From: Selenomonas sp. AB3002
Lineage (GTDB): Bacteria; Bacillota; Negativicutes; Selenomonadales; Selenomonadaceae
Length of the DNA: 64,000 bases
Direction of reading: 5' to 3'
Assembly (NCBI RefSeq): GCF_000702545.1
Contig: NZ_JNIO01000008.1
Coordinates: forward strand, 1,674,001 to 1,738,000
In this document: piece after piece, positions 35,380-44,182 of the stretch
Position numbering within the stretch: the first letter of the stretch is position 1
Layout: each line of letters begins with the position of its first letter
The notes under the pieces: generated by a model
What the model saw: the letters and a program-made list of their open reading frames with translations, nothing else
The model's database searches: none
What the model was told of the DNA's origin: nothing
Made by a program: the position numbers and the translations under genes

Positions 35380-36282
35380 TCAAGCCTCCCTGCCTGCCTC
35401 CGTAAGGTAAGTCCAGCCTTCCTCTTCCCGGATAAGCCCTGCTTTCAGCAGATGTCCCAGGGCACGCTTGAAGGCGGCCTTGCTGATGCCGAACTTGTCC
35501 TTGATGACTTCCGGGGAGGTCTTGTCGCTGTAGGGCATGCGGCCCTCGCGGCTCCTGAGCAGTTCCATGATCTGCTCCGCATCAGTCACCAGCGCCTTTT
35601 CCTTGGCTTCCCGCAGGGAAGCGTTGAGCCTGCCGTCATTCCTGATGTAAGTGACGCGGGCGGTGACTACCTCGCCCACTCTGGGACGCACGGACATTTC
35701 CTTGTTGGCGATAAAGACGATATAGCGCTCCTCGGAAAAGAGGAAGGCGCCTGCATCGGTGAAGTTGTAGATGGCGCCTGTCACCAGGTCACCCTTCTTC
35801 ACTCCCTCAGCAGGGCGGGAGGCCCGGCGCATTTCATCCTCTACCTCCATGGTAACCGCCAGGCGGCCGCTCTTGTCGGTGTAGAGTTTGGCCCAGACCA
35901 CTTCCCCTACCTGGGGACGGCCCCTCATGCCAGCGTAGGGCATGAAGATGCCGCGCTCGGCTCCCACATCCAGGAAAGCACCATCACGGCTGGTGTTGAT
36001 GACCTTCAGCCGGGCAATCTGCCCCTCCTTCATCTTGGGAGTTCTCATGCTGGCGGTAAGACGGCGCTTGGGATCCAAATAAAGGAATACCTCTACTTCC
36101 TCCCCCACCTGCACAGGACGGGTCTGCTGGGTGGTATGGAGCAGGATGTCATCGGAGGTATTTCCGGTCTCTGCGTCCAAAAAGGCACCCATTTCCCCTA
36201 AGCGCGCCACCTTCATGACAGCTACGGTGCTGGGACCGTATTTGCGGCGGGGCCTTTCATTTCTCTGCTTGTCGCTATACAT
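35380..36282 (-). CDS. CvfB-type S1 RNA-binding regulator
   Basis: The 300-residue product has three S1-like beta-barrel segments (VARLGEMGAFLDAETG; VINTSRDGAFLDVGAERGIFMP; GAIYNFTDAGAFLFSEERYIVFI) and a C-terminal winged helix (SDKTSPEVIKDKFGISKAAFKRALGHLLKAGLI). This order is that of CvfB (conserved virulence factor B), an RNA-binding regulator in Firmicutes. GAGG precedes the ATG, 2 bases after the rsfS stop. Co-transcription with rsfS links it to translation. Confidence 0.9.
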   Translation of the reverse strand: MYSDKQRNERPRRKYGPSTVAVMKVARLGEMGAFLDAETGNTSDDILLHTTQQTRPVQVGEEVEVFLYLDPKRRLTASMRTPKMKEGQIARLKVINTSRDGAFLDVGAERGIFMPYAGMRGRPQVGEVVWAKLYTDKSGRLAVTMEVEDEMRRASRPAEGVKKGDLVTGAIYNFTDAGAFLFSEERYIVFIANKEMSVRPRVGEVVTARVTYIRNDGRLNASLREAKEKALVTDAEQIMELLRSREGRMPYSDKTSPEVIKDKFGISKAAFKRALGHLLKAGLIREEEGWTYLTEAGREA

Positions 36283-36284
36283 CC

Positions 36285-36629
36285 TCAGTCCTCATAGGGG
36301 GTGAGGGGAGCCTCGCCCCACAGGCGCTCTAGAGCGTAATATTCACGGGCTTCCTGACGGAAGATATGGGCTACCACATCGCCGTAGTCCAGCAGCACCC
36401 ATTCACCCTCGCGATAGCCTTCCTTGTGGTTGAAGTGGATGCCCGCCTCGTCCATCTTTTCCTCGATGTTGTCGGCAATGGCCCGCACCTGGGTAGCGGT
36501 AGGTGCCGAACATACCATGAAGTAGTCCGTAGAAGACATAAGATTCTTCATATCCATGACCACGATATCCCTGGCCTTCTTGTCGCTGGCTGCAGCGCAG
36601 ATGGCCTGGCTCATTTCTTTCTCAGTCAA
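36285..36629 (-). CDS. rsfS: ribosome silencing factor
   Basis: The 114-residue product binds L14 and keeps the large subunit from joining during starvation. It shows DIVVMDMKNLMSSTDYFMVCSA, the conserved HKEGYREGEWVLLDYGDVVAHIF and REYYALERLWG. The start is TTG, well supported by AAGGAGG 7 bases upstream, and overlaps the stop of the LCP gene (TTGA). The gene order nadD-yqeK-LCP-rsfS is common in Firmicutes. Confidence 0.96.
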   Translation of the reverse strand: MTEKEMSQAICAAASDKKARDIVVMDMKNLMSSTDYFMVCSAPTATQVRAIADNIEEKMDEAGIHFNHKEGYREGEWVLLDYGDVVAHIFRQEAREYYALERLWGEAPLTPYED

Positions 36630-37738
36630 TTTGCTTCCTCCTTATCGGTAGAACTTTCTCCTTGCTCTATATCACTGGGCCGAAAGAGCTCCTGCATCCT
36701 GTTTTGGATGCCTGCTCCATCGGGAATCCAGATGGTATAATCATTTTCTGCTGTAGTGCCCGGCAGCATGACGCTGATGGGCTGCTCGCTGCTGATGCCC
36801 CTGAGGACATTGGCAAGGTGGGCCGAATCAAAGACCTCGGCGCTGGTCTCCACCTCATTCTTGAATATATCAGCAATGGCGGGCAGCTTCGGCAAAGTCT
36901 CAAACTGCAGGATCTTGCTGTAGACGGCCTTGACGAATTTCTGCTGTCGCTGGACCCTTCCTACATCTCCCAGTTCTTCCCCGCGATAGCGCAGGTATTC
37001 CAGGGATTTTGCCCCATCCAGATGGCGGTAGCCCTGCTCCAGATGGATTGTCAGGTTTGCCTCCGGGTCCTGGTAGTCCATATTGGTCTCCACATAGACA
37101 TCAATGCCCCCCAGGGCGTCTATGAAGTGGGCAAAGGCCTTCATGTCCATGACCACATACTGGTGGATGGAGATGCCCAAAAGGCTGTTCACCTGCCGCA
37201 CCATGAGCGGCGCTCCCCCGGCTGGGTAAACATCAGACAACCTTGCCTGCACCCCGGACACAGGCACCGTCACCAGGGTATCCCGGGGAATATTGATGAA
37301 GCGCACCCGGCCTGAGCCATTGTCCATGCTCACCACCAGTATGGTGTCAGCCTTCTTGATCCTGATGGGCTGCCCCTCTGCATCCAGAGGTGCCTCCATG
37401 CCGCCTGCACCGTCATCAAGTCCCAGGATCAGCACATTGGTGTAGCCGTCAAAGCGGGGGTCAACCGCGCCCCGGCGTGCTTCCTGTCTCTCTGTGTAGC
37501 CGGCATACATCTTCTGGTACTCACCGTAGATGTGCTGGCCCCAGCTCACCAGAGTCAGCCCCGCAAAAGCCACCCCCGTCAGCACCGCCCCCAGGATAAT
37601 CAAGATCAGCAATAGGCGGAACAGGGCCTTTCTGCGCCTGCGGGCCAGTGCCTTGCGCTTCTTGATGATATTGTCACGAGTGGTACTTTTCTTGGGGACT
37701 CTGGTCCTTGGCCTGTCCCCGCCATCGTTTCTGTTCAT
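36626..37738 (-). CDS. LytR-CpsA-Psr (LCP) family cell-wall ligase
   Basis: The 370-residue product has a basic cytoplasmic N-terminus, one membrane anchor (residues about 42-66, LFRLLLILIILGAVLTGVAFAGLTL) and an extracytoplasmic LCP domain. The LCP signature is visible: VLILGLDD, KKADTILVVSMDNGSGRVRFINIPRDTLV, YVVMDMKAFAHFIDALGGIDV and GAKSLEYLRYRGEELGDVGRVQRQQKFV. LCP proteins attach glycopolymers to peptidoglycan. It overlaps yqeK by one base and rsfS by 4 bases. The exact polymer in a diderm Firmicute is not known. Confidence 0.93.
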   Translation of the reverse strand: MNRNDGGDRPRTRVPKKSTTRDNIIKKRKALARRRRKALFRLLLILIILGAVLTGVAFAGLTLVSWGQHIYGEYQKMYAGYTERQEARRGAVDPRFDGYTNVLILGLDDGAGGMEAPLDAEGQPIRIKKADTILVVSMDNGSGRVRFINIPRDTLVTVPVSGVQARLSDVYPAGGAPLMVRQVNSLLGISIHQYVVMDMKAFAHFIDALGGIDVYVETNMDYQDPEANLTIHLEQGYRHLDGAKSLEYLRYRGEELGDVGRVQRQQKFVKAVYSKILQFETLPKLPAIADIFKNEVETSAEVFDSAHLANVLRGISSEQPISVMLPGTTAENDYTIWIPDGAGIQNRMQELFRPSDIEQGESSTDKEEAN

Positions 37739-38340
37739 CAGCCCATCCCCTGACTGCCCTTGACCCCCCGGGCCAAAATAATCTCATTTCTTGCCTGCAC
37801 CGTGGCAGGGTGAACCAGATGGCCCTTCCGCACCACAAAGATGATGGACTCGCTGAGCCCCACCAGCACCATTTCGTCAAGGTTGGCTTCCCGGGCCAGC
37901 TGACGCAGGTACTCCACCTCCGGATAGTCCCTGGAAGGCTCTATCATATCCGCATACCAGATAATCTTGTCCAAGGGCGTCATCTTGCTGCCCCCCACCG
38001 TATGGCGGTAGATAGCCTGGCAGATTTCTTCGTCCTCTATCCCATAGATTTCCCGCACCCGCTGAGCCCCAATATAGGCGTGCAAGAGCAAGGGCATGGA
38101 ACGCTCCAAAGGCTCCACAACGATGCCCCGGGCCTCTGCCTCTGCTATCATGGAGTCATTGGGAAACTCCCGGGCGCAGTCGTGCAGGAGTCCTGCCACG
38201 CGGGCCTTCTCCTCATCCACCCCAAAGCGGCGGGCAAGTTCCACGGCGGTTTCTGCCACCCCCAGGGAATGGCGGAAACGGCCTGGCTTCAGCCGCTTCT
38301 GCAGCTCCGCTTTCATCTCTTCGTAGTTCATCCCTGACAT
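37738..38340 (-). CDS. yqeK: YqeK-type HD-domain diadenosine tetraphosphate hydrolase
   Basis: The 200-residue product has the HD-domain metal residues in RFRHSLGVAETAVELA, VAGLLHDCAREFP and HAYIGAQ. It matches YqeK, which hydrolyses Ap4A symmetrically and partners with NadD in Firmicutes. The ATG overlaps the nadD stop (TGATG); a second ATG three codons on is possible. It ends overlapping the LCP gene start. Confidence 0.93.
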   Translation of the reverse strand: MSGMNYEEMKAELQKRLKPGRFRHSLGVAETAVELARRFGVDEEKARVAGLLHDCAREFPNDSMIAEAEARGIVVEPLERSMPLLLHAYIGAQRVREIYGIEDEEICQAIYRHTVGGSKMTPLDKIIWYADMIEPSRDYPEVEYLRQLAREANLDEMVLVGLSESIIFVVRKGHLVHPATVQARNEIILARGVKGSQGMG

Positions 38341-38948
38341 CAGCTATACAGACCTTCCTTATAGATATATGCTTCCACTTCTGCCGTCACCAGATACTTG
38401 ATGGAACGCCCCTCCTGCACCCGGCTGCGGATGTCCGTGGAGGAAATCTCCAGCTCCGGGGTGGGCAGCTCATGGATATGCTTTGCCACCAGATCCTCGC
38501 CGAACTCCCGCCGCAATCTGGGCAGATCCAGGGCGCAGCCCTGGCGGGTGGCGGCGATGAAGTGGCATATTTCCAGCAAGTGCTGTGCCTCATGCCAAGT
38601 GGAAAGCTCATTGATGGCATCGGCGCCTGTGATAAAGTAGAACTCCGCTTCCTGCCCGTGGGCCGCCTGCAAATCCTGCAGGGTGTCCACAGAATAGGAA
38701 GGGCCCTTGCGCTCCAGTTCAATCCGCGATACTTCAAAGCAGGGATTGTCAGCCGCTGCCATTTCCGTCATCACCAGACGGGAGTAGGCAGGAGCCACTT
38801 TCCGCCCCTGCTTGTGAGGAGGCTGGGCCGCGGGAATGAAGAGCACCCTGTGCAGTCCGAACTGCTCCCGCACGGCTTCCGCCGTCAGCAGGTGCCCCAC
38901 ATGGATGGGGTCAAAGGTGCCCCCCATAATACCTATTTTCTTTCTCAT
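38340..38948 (-). CDS. nadD: nicotinate-nucleotide adenylyltransferase
   Basis: The 202-residue enzyme makes deamido-NAD from nicotinate mononucleotide and ATP. It has IMGGTFDPIHVGHLLTAEA at the N-terminus and EISSTDIRSRVQEG (the ISSTxIR motif) near the C-terminus. I start it at MRKKIGIM, 4 bases after the stop of the small membrane peptide gene; GGGGAGG is 11 bases upstream. A GTG 4 codons earlier abuts the Shine-Dalgarno site and is less likely. Confidence 0.95.
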   Translation of the reverse strand: MRKKIGIMGGTFDPIHVGHLLTAEAVREQFGLHRVLFIPAAQPPHKQGRKVAPAYSRLVMTEMAAADNPCFEVSRIELERKGPSYSVDTLQDLQAAHGQEAEFYFITGADAINELSTWHEAQHLLEICHFIAATRQGCALDLPRLRREFGEDLVAKHIHELPTPELEISSTDIRSRVQEGRSIKYLVTAEVEAYIYKEGLYS

Positions 38949-38952
38949 GGGT

Positions 38953-39099
38953 TCATGCACCTCCCCAGTATAAAAGCAAAATCAGCAAAACGCAGGTCAG
39001 CATGACCATCAGCAAAGCCCGGGCATAATCCTTGAAGTCAAAGGCCCCTTTAGGGGTGGCCAGATATTCCCGGAAGGCCCTGTACCAGCCCTTTATCAC
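38953..39099 (-). CDS. 48-residue single-pass membrane peptide between proA and nadD
   Basis: A GTG at 39099 overlaps the proA stop (GTGA) and opens a frame of 48 codons ending at TGA 38953, 4 bases before the nadD ATG. The product reads MIKGWYRAFREYLATPKG, then a charged stretch (AFDFKDYARAL), and a C-terminal membrane segment (LLMVMLTCVLLILLLYW) ending WGGA. Overlap with the upstream gene, tight spacing to the downstream gene and a proper membrane segment make it more convincing than a chance frame. No family is recognised. Confidence 0.65.
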   Translation of the reverse strand: MIKGWYRAFREYLATPKGAFDFKDYARALLMVMLTCVLLILLLYWGGA

Positions 39100-40361
39100 C
39101 CTCTGACCTGTCCTTCCCCATAGATGAGGTATTTCGTGCTGGTCAGCTCCCTGAGACCCATGGGGCCACGGGCATGAAGCTTCTGGGTGCTGATGCCGAT
39201 TTCCGCCCCGAAGCCGAACTCAAAGCCATCGGTAAAGCGGGTGGAAGCATTCACATACACCGCCGCCGCATCAACTTCCTGCTGGAAGCGGTGGGCACTC
39301 ACCAGATTTTCCGTGACGATGCTCTCGGAATGGCCTGTGTTATAGCGGTTTATATGCTCTATGGCTTCGTCAAGGCTGTCAACCACCTTGACGGAGAGAA
39401 TAAGGTCGCCGTACTCCGTGCTCCAGTCCTCCTCCGTGGCAGCCTTGAGCCCCGGCAGCAGAGCCAGAGTCTTTTCGCAGCCTCTAAGTTCAACTCCCTT
39501 GGCTTCCATGGACTCTTTCAGCAAGGGCAGGAACTTCCCTGCTGCTGCCTGATGCACCAGCAGGGTTTCCATGGCATTGCACACAGAGGGACGGGAGGTC
39601 TTGGCGTTGATGGCAATGTCTATGGCCTTGTCAAGGTCCGCAGACTCGTCCACAAAAGTATGGCAGACTCCGGTGCCAGTCTCTATCACAGGCACGGAGC
39701 TGTTCTCCACAATATGGCGGATAAGTCCTGCCCCTCCCCGGGGGATGATCACGTCCAGGATGCCGTTCAGATGGGTCATGGCAGTGACTGCTTCCCGGTC
39801 AGTATCCTCAATGAACTGCAAAGCCCCCTGGGGAATACCTGCTTCATAGGCAGCGGCAGCCAGAACCCTGCTGATGGCAGTATTGGAATTGATGGCCTCG
39901 GAACCGCCCCGCAGCAGCACGGCATTGCCGGACTTCAGGCAAAGCCCAGCCGCATCTGCCGTCACATTGGGACGGGCCTCATAGATGATGCCGATAAGGC
40001 CCAAAGGCACCCGCACCCGGCGGATTTCCAGGCCATTTGGACGCTGGGCGCCATACTCGCACTCACCCACCGGGTCAGGCAGGGCAGCCGTCTGGCGCAG
40101 GCCCTCTGCCATCTGCTCAATGCGGACTTCCGTAAGCTGGAGCCTGTCGAGATAAGATGCCTTGGTCCCCTTGGCTTTAGCTGCCTCCATATCCTTGGCA
40201 TTAGCCTCCAGAATTTCCGCGCTGTGCGTGAGCAAAGCATCAGCCATAGCCAGCAGGGCCTTGTCCTTCACGCTGCTGGAAAGCACTCCCAGAGCTGCCG
40301 CTGCCTGCTTGGCCATCCTGGCCTTGTTCTTTACCACTGTCTCAATACCTGCTGCCAACAT
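39096..40361 (-). CDS. proA: gamma-glutamyl phosphate reductase
   Basis: The 421-residue enzyme reduces gamma-glutamyl phosphate to the semialdehyde in proline synthesis. It shows the family text GLIGIIYEARPNVTADAAGLCLKSGNAVLLRGGSEA, the catalytic cysteine in TSRPSVCNAMETLLVH and TKYLIYGEGQVRG at the end. AGGGGGA precedes the ATG. It follows proB by 18 bases; the two enzymes act in sequence and commonly form a complex. Confidence 0.97.
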   Translation of the reverse strand: MLAAGIETVVKNKARMAKQAAAALGVLSSSVKDKALLAMADALLTHSAEILEANAKDMEAAKAKGTKASYLDRLQLTEVRIEQMAEGLRQTAALPDPVGECEYGAQRPNGLEIRRVRVPLGLIGIIYEARPNVTADAAGLCLKSGNAVLLRGGSEAINSNTAISRVLAAAAYEAGIPQGALQFIEDTDREAVTAMTHLNGILDVIIPRGGAGLIRHIVENSSVPVIETGTGVCHTFVDESADLDKAIDIAINAKTSRPSVCNAMETLLVHQAAAGKFLPLLKESMEAKGVELRGCEKTLALLPGLKAATEEDWSTEYGDLILSVKVVDSLDEAIEHINRYNTGHSESIVTENLVSAHRFQQEVDAAAVYVNASTRFTDGFEFGFGAEIGISTQKLHARGPMGLRELTSTKYLIYGEGQVRG

Positions 40362-40379
40362 GCTGATTCCCCCTGCCTC

Positions 40380-41516
40380 TTAAACCATCAAAACAAGATT
40401 ATCCCTGTGTATGACTTCTTCAGGTAAATCCTTAATGTCAGTATCTGTCAAAAGCGCCTTGAAATCCTCACTTCTGTGTCCTGCCAGCTTCCTGAGGATT
40501 TCCGAACCGTAGCTCACCTGTCCCCGGGCTATCTCCCTGCCATCGACAGAAAGCACCCGGACACTGCTGCCCGCCTCGAAATCCCCCTCGCAGGAGGTAA
40601 CCCCTGCCGCCAGCAAACTGGAGCCACGGGAAAGGGCCGCCTCGCAGCCCTTGTCCACAGTGATGTCGCCTGAGAGCCGCTTGCCAAAGGCCAGCCAGCC
40701 CTTCCGCACCCGCAGATGCTCCTCCTTGGCGGGGAAAACCGTGCCGATTTCCTCCCCCTCCAGCACCTGCCGCAATACCTGCTGACGTGCCCCGGGGGCA
40801 ATCACCAGGGTAATGCCTGCACCGCCGGCAATCTTGGCGGCTTCAATCTTCGTCATCATGCCGCCGGTGCCCAGCTTCGTGCCAGCGCCCCCAGCCAGAG
40901 CCTCTATCTCCGGGGTGATTTCCTTGATTTCAGACATCAACTTTGCTTTAGGGTTGGTATTGGGATTGGCTGTGTAGACCCCTTCTATATCCGACAGGAT
41001 AATCAGGGCATCAGCATCCACCAGCGCCGCCACCACCGCCGACAGGGTATCATTGTCACCAATCTTGAACTCATCCACCGCTACGGCGTCATTCTCATTG
41101 ATGACAGGGATAACTCCCATCTGGATAAGTGCCAGCAAGGCATTGCGGGAATGGGTGTACTGGCTGTGCCGCAGGGAATTCTCCCGGGTCAAGAGCACCT
41201 GGGCCGCCGTCTGCCCATACTCGGCAAAGAAGCGCTCATAGATGTGCATGAGCACCCCCTGCCCCACAGCAGCCAGCGCCTGCTTCCTGGGCAGTTCCGC
41301 CGGCTTTTCCGTCATATTCATGCGCCCCAGCCCCGCCGCCATGGCGCCGGAAGTCACCAGTATCATTTCCTTGCCCGCATTCTGCAGGTCAGCAATCTGG
41401 CGCACCAGGCGTTCGATATTCTCATAGCTGAGGCGGCCCGTACTGTGAGTGAGAGAGCTGGTGCCCACCTTAACCACAATACGTTTTGCTTCTTTCAGCC
41501 TTTCCCGTGCAATCAT
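40380..41516 (-). CDS. proB: glutamate 5-kinase with PUA domain
   Basis: The 378-residue enzyme phosphorylates glutamate at the start of proline synthesis and is normally feedback-inhibited by proline. The amino-acid kinase domain (residues about 10-260) shows KRIVVKVGTSSLTH, LVTSGAMAAGLGRM, VIPVINENDAVAVDE and GTGGMMTKIEAAKIAGGAG. The C-terminal PUA domain (about 275-355) includes VDKGCEAALSRGSSLLAAGVTSCEGDF. GGGGAGG precedes the ATG. The region upstream is a large palindromic repeat. Confidence 0.96.
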   Translation of the reverse strand: MIARERLKEAKRIVVKVGTSSLTHSTGRLSYENIERLVRQIADLQNAGKEMILVTSGAMAAGLGRMNMTEKPAELPRKQALAAVGQGVLMHIYERFFAEYGQTAAQVLLTRENSLRHSQYTHSRNALLALIQMGVIPVINENDAVAVDEFKIGDNDTLSAVVAALVDADALIILSDIEGVYTANPNTNPKAKLMSEIKEITPEIEALAGGAGTKLGTGGMMTKIEAAKIAGGAGITLVIAPGARQQVLRQVLEGEEIGTVFPAKEEHLRVRKGWLAFGKRLSGDITVDKGCEAALSRGSSLLAAGVTSCEGDFEAGSSVRVLSVDGREIARGQVSYGSEILRKLAGHRSEDFKALLTDTDIKDLPEEVIHRDNLVLMV

Positions 41517-41540
41517 AAAGCCCCTCCCCTAAAGCCAACG

Positions 41541-41746
41541 TAAGCGCGGCTGATATTATGTCATAAGCGCAGCTTTGGAAAATTTGCGTTAAGAAAATAT
41601 TTTTTTCCTTCGCATTTCCTTTATGCGAAGAATACGTTCAACCGAAGGGCGTTATTCTGAGCATGAAGGCTTAGTTAAAGGAAAAAAATATTTTTAGCAA
41701 ATTTCCCATGCGGAGCGTTGACATAATATCAGTCGCCCGCGCCTAA
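41541..41746. repeat. large imperfect palindromic element, about 205 bases
   Basis: Two arms of roughly 70 bases are inverted copies. Both contain CTGATATTATGTCA near the outer end, then GGAAAATTTGC or GGGAAATTTGC, then AAATATTTTTTTCCTT. The centre holds a smaller hairpin (AGAATACG/CGTTATTCT). It fills the yhbY-proB gap. There is no open frame. It resembles a MITE or REP-type element. Confidence 0.75.
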
Positions 41747-41757
41747 GCAAGACCGCC

Positions 41758-42063
41758 TTACTTCGGCAGCACAATCTTCGGCTTCTCAAAGTTCCGTTTG
41801 AAAAGCAGCCCATTGCGCCCTATTACCTGCACCAGATTGGCGTCTGCCCGCTCTGCCAGCAGCTCAATGGCATCTGCCGGCTCCTCCGGGGAATTCTGCA
41901 GCACCCGCACCTTGATGAGCTCCCTCTTCTTGATGGCTTCCCTGGCTGCCTGCACCACTGTGGGGGTGACACCTTCTTTGCCAATCTGCACAATGGGCTC
42001 CTCACTCATGCCCATGGAGCGCAGGAAACTCTTCTGCTTGCCTGTAAGTGAATTGCGAATCAA
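41758..42063 (-). CDS. yhbY: YhbY/CRM-domain RNA-binding protein
   Basis: The 101-residue product is a CRM-domain protein that associates with the pre-50S ribosome. It shows LTGKQKSFLRSMGMSEEPIVQIGKEGVTPTVVQAAREAI, KRELIKVRVLQNS and VIGRNGLLFKRNFEKPKI (the GxxG loop of CRM proteins is in this type of fold). The start is TTG with GGAGGT 6 bases upstream. It follows obg, another ribosome-assembly gene, by 28 bases. Confidence 0.94.
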   Translation of the reverse strand: MIRNSLTGKQKSFLRSMGMSEEPIVQIGKEGVTPTVVQAAREAIKKRELIKVRVLQNSPEEPADAIELLAERADANLVQVIGRNGLLFKRNFEKPKIVLPK

Positions 42064-42091
42064 AAAATTTACCTCCGATATCTATTGAAAA

Positions 42092-43372
42092 TTACTCTCT
42101 CCACTCAAATTCCATAGAGCCGATATGCACCGTGTCGCCCTCTTTGATGCCCCGGGCCTTGAGCTTTTCATCAATGCCCTTGATGCGCCAGATGTACTGG
42201 AAGCGGCGCAGAGCCTCATCATTGAGGAAGTTGGTCATGGCCACCAGTTTCTCCAGAGCCTTGCCGGACACCACGAAATCACCGGAAATATCACGCTTGA
42301 TGGTAATCTTCTCGGGATCTTCCTTGTTCTCGTCGTAAACCTTGACCTCTTCCTCGGTCTCGATTTCCGGCACATAGTTGTCCAGCCACTCGCCCACATA
42401 GGAGATGAGCTCTGTCAGCCCCTCCCGGGTAGCAGCAGAAATGGCAAAGAGCTTCAGCCCTTCCTTCTCTGCCAGCTCTTTCAGGCGCGGCAGATTCTCC
42501 TGAGCTTCCGGCAGGTCCATCTTGTTGGCCACCAGGATCTGGGTACGGCGGGCAATCTTCTCGCTGTACTTCTTCAGCTCCACATTGATCTTGTAATAAT
42601 CCTCCACAGGATCCCGGCCCTCCAGGCCAGAAGCATCCACGATGTGCAGGATCAGCTTCGTGCGCTCCACATGGCGCAGGAAGTCATGGCCCAGGCCCAC
42701 GCCGTCAGCAGCGCCTTCGATAAGGCCCGGAATGTCCGCCATGACGAAGCTCTTCTCATAATCAGTCTTCACCACGCCCAGCACAGGGGTAATGGTGGTG
42801 AAGTGATACTCTGCAATCTCAGGACGGGCCGCAGAGCAGCTGGCCACCAGGCTGGACTTGCCCACACTGGGATAGCCCACCAGTCCCACATCAGCCAAGA
42901 GCTTCAGCTCCAAAATCAGGCGCTTGCTCTCACCCGGCTCGCCAAACTCGGCGAAAGTCGGGGCACGGTTGGCAGAATTGGCGAATTTCGCATTGCCGCG
43001 GCCGCCGCGGCCGCCCTTGGCCACCACAGCCTGCTGGCCGATTTCCGTCAGGTCTGCCAGCACCTCTCCCGTGGCTTCGTCCTTGACGATGGTTCCGGGA
43101 GGTACCTTCACGAAGCAGGCAGGGGCATTAGCGCCATACTGGTTCTTGATATCCCCGTTCTCTCCGTTTTCTGCCGCAAACTTCCTGTGATAGCGGAAGT
43201 CCAGCAGGGTATTCATATTCTGGTCCACGATGAAAATCACGTCACCGCCCCGGCCGCCATCGCCGCCAGCGGGACCTCCCTTGGGCACGAACTTCTCCCG
43301 GCGGAAGGCGCTCTTGCCATGACCGCCGTCCCCGGCCTTGACTATGACCTTGGTTCTGTCAATGAACTGCAT
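42092..43372 (-). CDS. obg: Obg family GTPase
   Basis: The 426-residue GTPase acts in 50S assembly and stress signalling. The glycine-rich N-domain (MQFIDRTKVIVKAGDGGHGKSAFRREKFVPKGGPAGGDGGRGGDV) is followed by the G domain with GYPSVGKSSL (G1), ADIPGLIEGA (G3) and NKMDLPEA (G4), and a C-terminal OCT domain typical of Firmicute Obg (FVVSGKALEKLVAMTNFLNDEALRRFQYIWRIKGIDEKLKARG). I start at MQFIDRT, where GGAGGA precedes; a longer frame is unsupported. It follows the L27 gene after two hairpins. Confidence 0.96.
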   Translation of the reverse strand: MQFIDRTKVIVKAGDGGHGKSAFRREKFVPKGGPAGGDGGRGGDVIFIVDQNMNTLLDFRYHRKFAAENGENGDIKNQYGANAPACFVKVPPGTIVKDEATGEVLADLTEIGQQAVVAKGGRGGRGNAKFANSANRAPTFAEFGEPGESKRLILELKLLADVGLVGYPSVGKSSLVASCSAARPEIAEYHFTTITPVLGVVKTDYEKSFVMADIPGLIEGAADGVGLGHDFLRHVERTKLILHIVDASGLEGRDPVEDYYKINVELKKYSEKIARRTQILVANKMDLPEAQENLPRLKELAEKEGLKLFAISAATREGLTELISYVGEWLDNYVPEIETEEEVKVYDENKEDPEKITIKRDISGDFVVSGKALEKLVAMTNFLNDEALRRFQYIWRIKGIDEKLKARGIKEGDTVHIGSMEFEWRE

Positions 43373-43410
43373 ATTTCCTCCTTCAAACTTAAACTCGTTG
43401 TCAAAAATGA

Positions 43411-43438
43411 AAAACCGGCGTTGCGATGAACACCGGCT
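43411..43438 (-). terminator. terminator-like hairpin between rpmA and obg
   Basis: On the minus strand AGCCGGTGTT and AACGCCGGT arms are followed by TTTTTC, 40 bases before obg. It may limit ribosomal-protein transcripts from entering obg. Confidence 0.65.
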
Positions 43439-43489
43439 TTTCATTCCTGACAACGCAACCTAACGTCTTCTTTTCAACAATATAAAGAA

Positions 43490-43519
43490 TACCTGCGCCG
43501 ATGTATCCCTGCGCAGGTA
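43490..43519 (-). terminator. hairpin after rpmA
   Basis: TACCTGCGC and GCGCAGGTA pair perfectly around a 12-base loop, 16 bases after the L27 stop. There is no adjoining T-run, so it may stabilise the mRNA end rather than terminate alone. Confidence 0.45.
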
Positions 43520-43534
43520 CCCCATATTTTTAGA

Positions 43535-43825
43535 TTACATAGCTTCCTCAGCAGTGTAAACGCTGATCTGGCGCTGGTAACGGCCCTTGCGCTCGATAGC
43601 CACCTTGCCGGCGACCTTTGCGAAGAGGGTATCGTCCTTGCCTCTGCCAACGTTATGACCCGGATGGAAGTGCGTGCCGCGCTGACGAACCAGGATGCTG
43701 CCTGCGGTCACAATCGTGCCAGCATGCTCCTTCACGCCAAGGCGCTTGGACTCACTGTCACGACCATTACGGGTGGAGCTAACGCCCTTTTTATGAGCGA
43801 ACAGCTGTAAGTCAAAAGTAAACAT
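43535..43825 (-). CDS. rpmA: 50S ribosomal protein L27
   Basis: The 96-residue product begins [18 protein letters not shown]. The short LQLFA-type extension before HKKG is the Firmicute signal that must be cut off by the protease Prp before L27 enters the ribosome. The remainder ([44 protein letters not shown]) is standard L27. GGAGGT precedes the ATG. A longer frame reaching into prp is rejected. The gene order L21-Prp-L27 fits its maturation. Confidence 0.97.
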   Translation of the reverse strand: MFTFDLQLFAHKKGVSSTRNGRDSESKRLGVKEHAGTIVTAGSILVRQRGTHFHPGHNVGRGKDDTLFAKVAGKVAIERKGRYQRQISVYTAEEAM

Positions 43826-43858
43826 CAAGTTCACCTCCATTGCGTGAAAGGCCAACTT

Positions 43859-44176
43859 TCATCGCCTTTCATTGATGCGAACTGCCTTGGGAGTGAGCTT
43901 CTCGATTTCCCTCAGCCCCAAAAGCATTGACTGTAATACAGCCTCTGTGAGATCATCGGGAGCGCCCTTGAGCTTCATCGAAAGTTTACCACTCGCGACC
44001 TCATAATCTGTCTCGCGATGCAGATGCTTTCCTATGCCCAGGAGGGCGGTCTGAGCCAGAGCCGAAACCCCTGCACAGACAATATCCTCACCGTGTGCCG
44101 CCGTGCCGCTATGGCCGGTGACCTCGTAGCCGGATATCTTCCCTTCTCCGTTTTTAAAGATCTCTACCTTAATCAA
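43859..44176 (-). CDS. prp: ribosomal-processing cysteine protease Prp
   Basis: The 105-residue protease removes the N-terminal extension of L27. The catalytic pair is visible as His22 in VTGHSGTAAHGED and Cys34 in DIVCAGVSALAQT, at the same positions as in the characterised Firmicute enzymes. It lies between rplU and rpmA with a few bases on each side, the usual Firmicute arrangement. Confidence 0.95.
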   Translation of the reverse strand: MIKVEIFKNGEGKISGYEVTGHSGTAAHGEDIVCAGVSALAQTALLGIGKHLHRETDYEVASGKLSMKLKGAPDDLTEAVLQSMLLGLREIEKLTPKAVRINERR

Positions 44177-44182
44177 TTTTGA

